DNA of 6,430 bases from JAZRUY01 sp045598845. GTDB lineage: Bacteria; Verrucomicrobiota; Lentisphaeria; Victivallales; Victivallaceae. A program made the position numbers and the translations under genes. Shown here one piece after another: positions 4,726-6,430 of the stretch. Below the pieces are notes generated by a model, which ran no database searches, had not been told where the DNA came from, and saw only the letters and a program-made list of their open reading frames with translations. How positions within the stretch are numbered: position 1 is the stretch's first letter; every line of letters begins with the position of its first letter. The DNA lies in NCBI GenBank assembly GCA_045598845.1, contig JAZRUY010000150.1:1-6430 (forward strand), read 5' to 3'.

Positions 4726-6430
4726 TTATTCGGATTTTGCCCTTTCGGTTTGAAAATACGGAATCAATTCTGAATTGAATTCAGAAATTTTTCTTCTCGC
4801 CGGAGATACCTGCTTTTCACGGATTTGTTTACAATTTTCGGCAATCCTCTTCTTATTTTCTTCTGAGCCTCGGGTCAACATCAAGTTTCGCCCAAGCCTT
4901 GCTTCCAAATCTTCTTTTTGCTTTTCTAACGAATCGTAACAGATTTTTTTGAGTCCGCCCACAATATGTTCAACAAACGGATACACTTGCTTTTTTAGGT
5001 CATTTTGGTTATTTTTCAAACAACTTCCGATCACGGCGCGCATTTCAGGACGCATACGCTTTCTCAAACCGGTGTCGATAATATAATCGAATAATGCGCT
5101 AAGCCCTCCGCCAGTAAAAATAGTTATCGCCACAGCGACCGGAATAGTAGCAAATCCTGCAGTCAATGCCAAAGTCAAACCGCCACTAAATCCAGCTAAA
5201 ACAGTAGTTACCAGTTTCTGAGAGAAAACTTTAAGAACCTGACTGTTTATTATACCGGATAAACTAACGGCGATACCTCCATCAGGCAGTGTAATATTTA
5301 TGAACGACCTATCAGGCGCCAACCCCTCCAGACTAGGCACACCAGCATAGTTTTGATCCCAATCTCTTCGTATGTTTTCCTGCAAAACCGAAAAAACCTT
5401 TCCGTATGAAACGTTAAAAGAAACATTGTTACCTTGGCAAATATTACTAAACCAGCCCTGAACAGCCGGAGTTGTAACCTTGCAAATCGAATTTTCGATA
5501 TTCTTGTTCAATGCGTCCAACAGTGCAGCATTGTCTTTTGGGGTTCCAAATTTTGCTTTTATCGCATTCCAGGCAAGCGCCATAATGGCTTTCGAATGTG
5601 AAAGTAACTGGACGATTTTCTCGGAAATATTGTCCGCGATGTCATTCGAACTGCGGACAAGCACTTCCTGAATGAAATTATCCGCCAAATTATCTGCCAA
5701 ATCAGGAGCCCCTATTCTAGTTTCAATCAACCGCTTAGTTTCATTTTGAAACCTTTTAAGTTTTTCTCTTGCCTCTTCCTCATTCCGTTTGAATCCGTCA
5801 ATAGTTTGGGCAGCCACCTTTTCTCTATTTTTTAAATCACCGTCCAACTTGTCAAGTGCGGCAGACACCTTAGCCGTTCCGCCGGCGACCAATATGGCTT
5901 CCGCTTTTTTGTTGACAATATATTTTTCGATCTTATCAATCAGCGCCGAATATCCGGATTTTTCTACAATTTCATCCCGATTTCCGCGAAGCCGAGATAT
6001 CTCCGCAGCATCTTCCGGTCTGGCAAATGGAGCAAGATTAAGAAAACCAGCCAAATCTCCACATAGTGTATTTAGCTCATCAGTGGAACTTTCCTTCGCA
6101 TAATTCGCATAAAATGCCAGACGCGCCTGAAATACGGAAATATCATCAGAAACGATTTCAATGCCGCATTGTTTTATTTTGTCTGCATCATACGGACGAA
6201 ATATGGATTCAACGTGCCACTTACTATAACCTTTGGCATTTATCGCAAAGAAAAGTTTACCTTCCTGCCTGGTTTCAAGAATTTTTCCAAGAACTCTCAA
6301 ATCCTCCGCTCCGATTCCTTTATCTCCCCGGAGAAGATACAAAATAGCATCGGCTTTTCTCATCGCATCCTGAGCGACTTCCGTATCCCATGGACCGGCG
6401 AACAATCCCGGGCAATCGGTTACTATGCAC
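4726..6430 (-). CDS. Large dynamin-like GTPase, 5' end cut by window edge
   Basis: An open frame of 567 residues runs from the right edge to TAA at 4728-4726; the true start and P-loop lie outside. The first visible residues are CIVTDCPGLFAG, whose DCPG is the G3 motif, so a TTG start at 6405 would cut the GTPase domain and is not credible. The G4 position is NAKGYSKW (64-71 of the visible part), not canonical. GTPase-domain helices follow to GYSALIDKIEKYI (159-171), a typical closing segment in bacterial dynamin-like proteins. Residues about 190-240 form a charged helical stalk. A glycine- and alanine-rich hydrophobic stretch at about 405-448 (bases near 5214-5088), with a break at IPVA, looks like the membrane-inserting paddle or hairpin. 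A charged helical tail follows to the end, rich in K, E and R. This order (head, stalk, hairpin, returning stalk) fits bacterial dynamin-like proteins, which bind and reshape membranes upon GTP hydrolysis. The small GTPase follows 47 bases later. Confidence is high for dynamin-like, low for any specific role. Confidence 0.5.
   Translation of the reverse strand, partial: CIVTDCPGLFAGPWDTEVAQDAMRKADAILYLLRGDKGIGAEDLRVLGKILETRQEGKLFFAINAKGYSKWHVESIFRPYDADKIKQCGIEIVSDDISVFQARLAFYANYAKESSTDELNTLCGDLAGFLNLAPFARPEDAAEISRLRGNRDEIVEKSGYSALIDKIEKYIVNKKAEAILVAGGTAKVSAALDKLDGDLKNREKVAAQTIDGFKRNEEEAREKLKRFQNETKRLIETRIGAPDLADNLADNFIQEVLVRSSNDIADNISEKIVQLLSHSKAIMALAWNAIKAKFGTPKDNAALLDALNKNIENSICKVTTPAVQGWFSNICQGNNVSFNVSYGKVFSVLQENIRRDWDQNYAGVPSLEGLAPDRSFINITLPDGGIAVSLSGIINSQVLKVFSQKLVTTVLAGFSGGLTLALTAGFATIPVAVAITIFTGGGLSALFDYIIDTGLRKRMRPEMRAVIGSCLKNNQNDLKKQVYPFVEHIVGGLKKICYDSLEKQKEDLEARLGRNLMLTRGSEENKKRIAENCKQIREKQVSPARRKISEFNSELIPYFQTERAKSE
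5088..5214 (-). other. Hydrophobic hairpin region of the large dynamin-like GTPase
   Basis: This codes for two adjacent hydrophobic stretches, LVTTVLAGFSGGLTLALTAG and then FATIPVAVAITIFTGGGL, with almost no charge over about 40 residues and flanked by basic residues (LRKRMRPEMR just after). In bacterial dynamin-like proteins a comparable element inserts into the lipid bilayer. Whether it spans or only dips into the membrane cannot be read from the sequence. Confidence 0.5.

Noticed and set aside
4238..4778. Two overlapping plus-strand frames opposite the small GTPase P-loop
   Set aside because: The minus frame carries complete G1 and G3 motifs. The plus frames show no ribosome sites of note and no domain patterns.
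6403..6405. TTG as the start of the large GTPase
   Set aside because: The same frame stays open to the window edge and reads VTDCPG just before it, a G3 motif, so the gene continues to the right.

Overview
The window holds six protein genes, all read from the minus strand, so transcription runs from high to low coordinates. I see no RNA genes, insertion sequences, CRISPR arrays or gene-free stretches over 100 bases. Genes are tightly packed, with Shine-Dalgarno sites and one 10-base overlap, which is bacterial organisation. Base composition is mixed, about 60% G+C in parts of the chaperone end and near 30% in parts of the coiled-coil gene. The phylum cannot be fixed from this sequence.

Layout in transcription order: (1) 6430-4726, the 3' part of a large dynamin-like GTPase, whose P-loop lies beyond the right edge. 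(2) 4678-3752, a small dynamin-type GTPase with a complete P-loop. (3) 3761-3012, a soluble coiled-coil protein that overlaps gene 2. (4) 2923-1553, a DUF445-family membrane protein. (5) 1534-569, a GrpE-like nucleotide exchange factor with an acidic, internally duplicated N-terminal extension. (6) 550-1, the first 183 residues of an Hsp70 (DnaK-type) ATPase, cut by the left edge.

Genes 1 to 3 look like one translationally close unit. Genes 4 to 6 form a second tight unit with 18-base gaps. An 88-base AT-rich gap separates the units and could hold an internal promoter, but nothing convincing is visible. All six could equally be one operon.

The interesting point is the combination. Two related dynamin-like GTPases, one with a membrane-hairpin-like hydrophobic region, sit with a coiled-coil partner, a multi-pass or anchored DUF445 protein and a private Hsp70/GrpE pair. 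No J-domain protein lies inside the window. My inference is a membrane-remodelling or membrane-stress machine whose assembly or disassembly is driven by a dedicated chaperone. A defence role is possible but not shown by the sequence.
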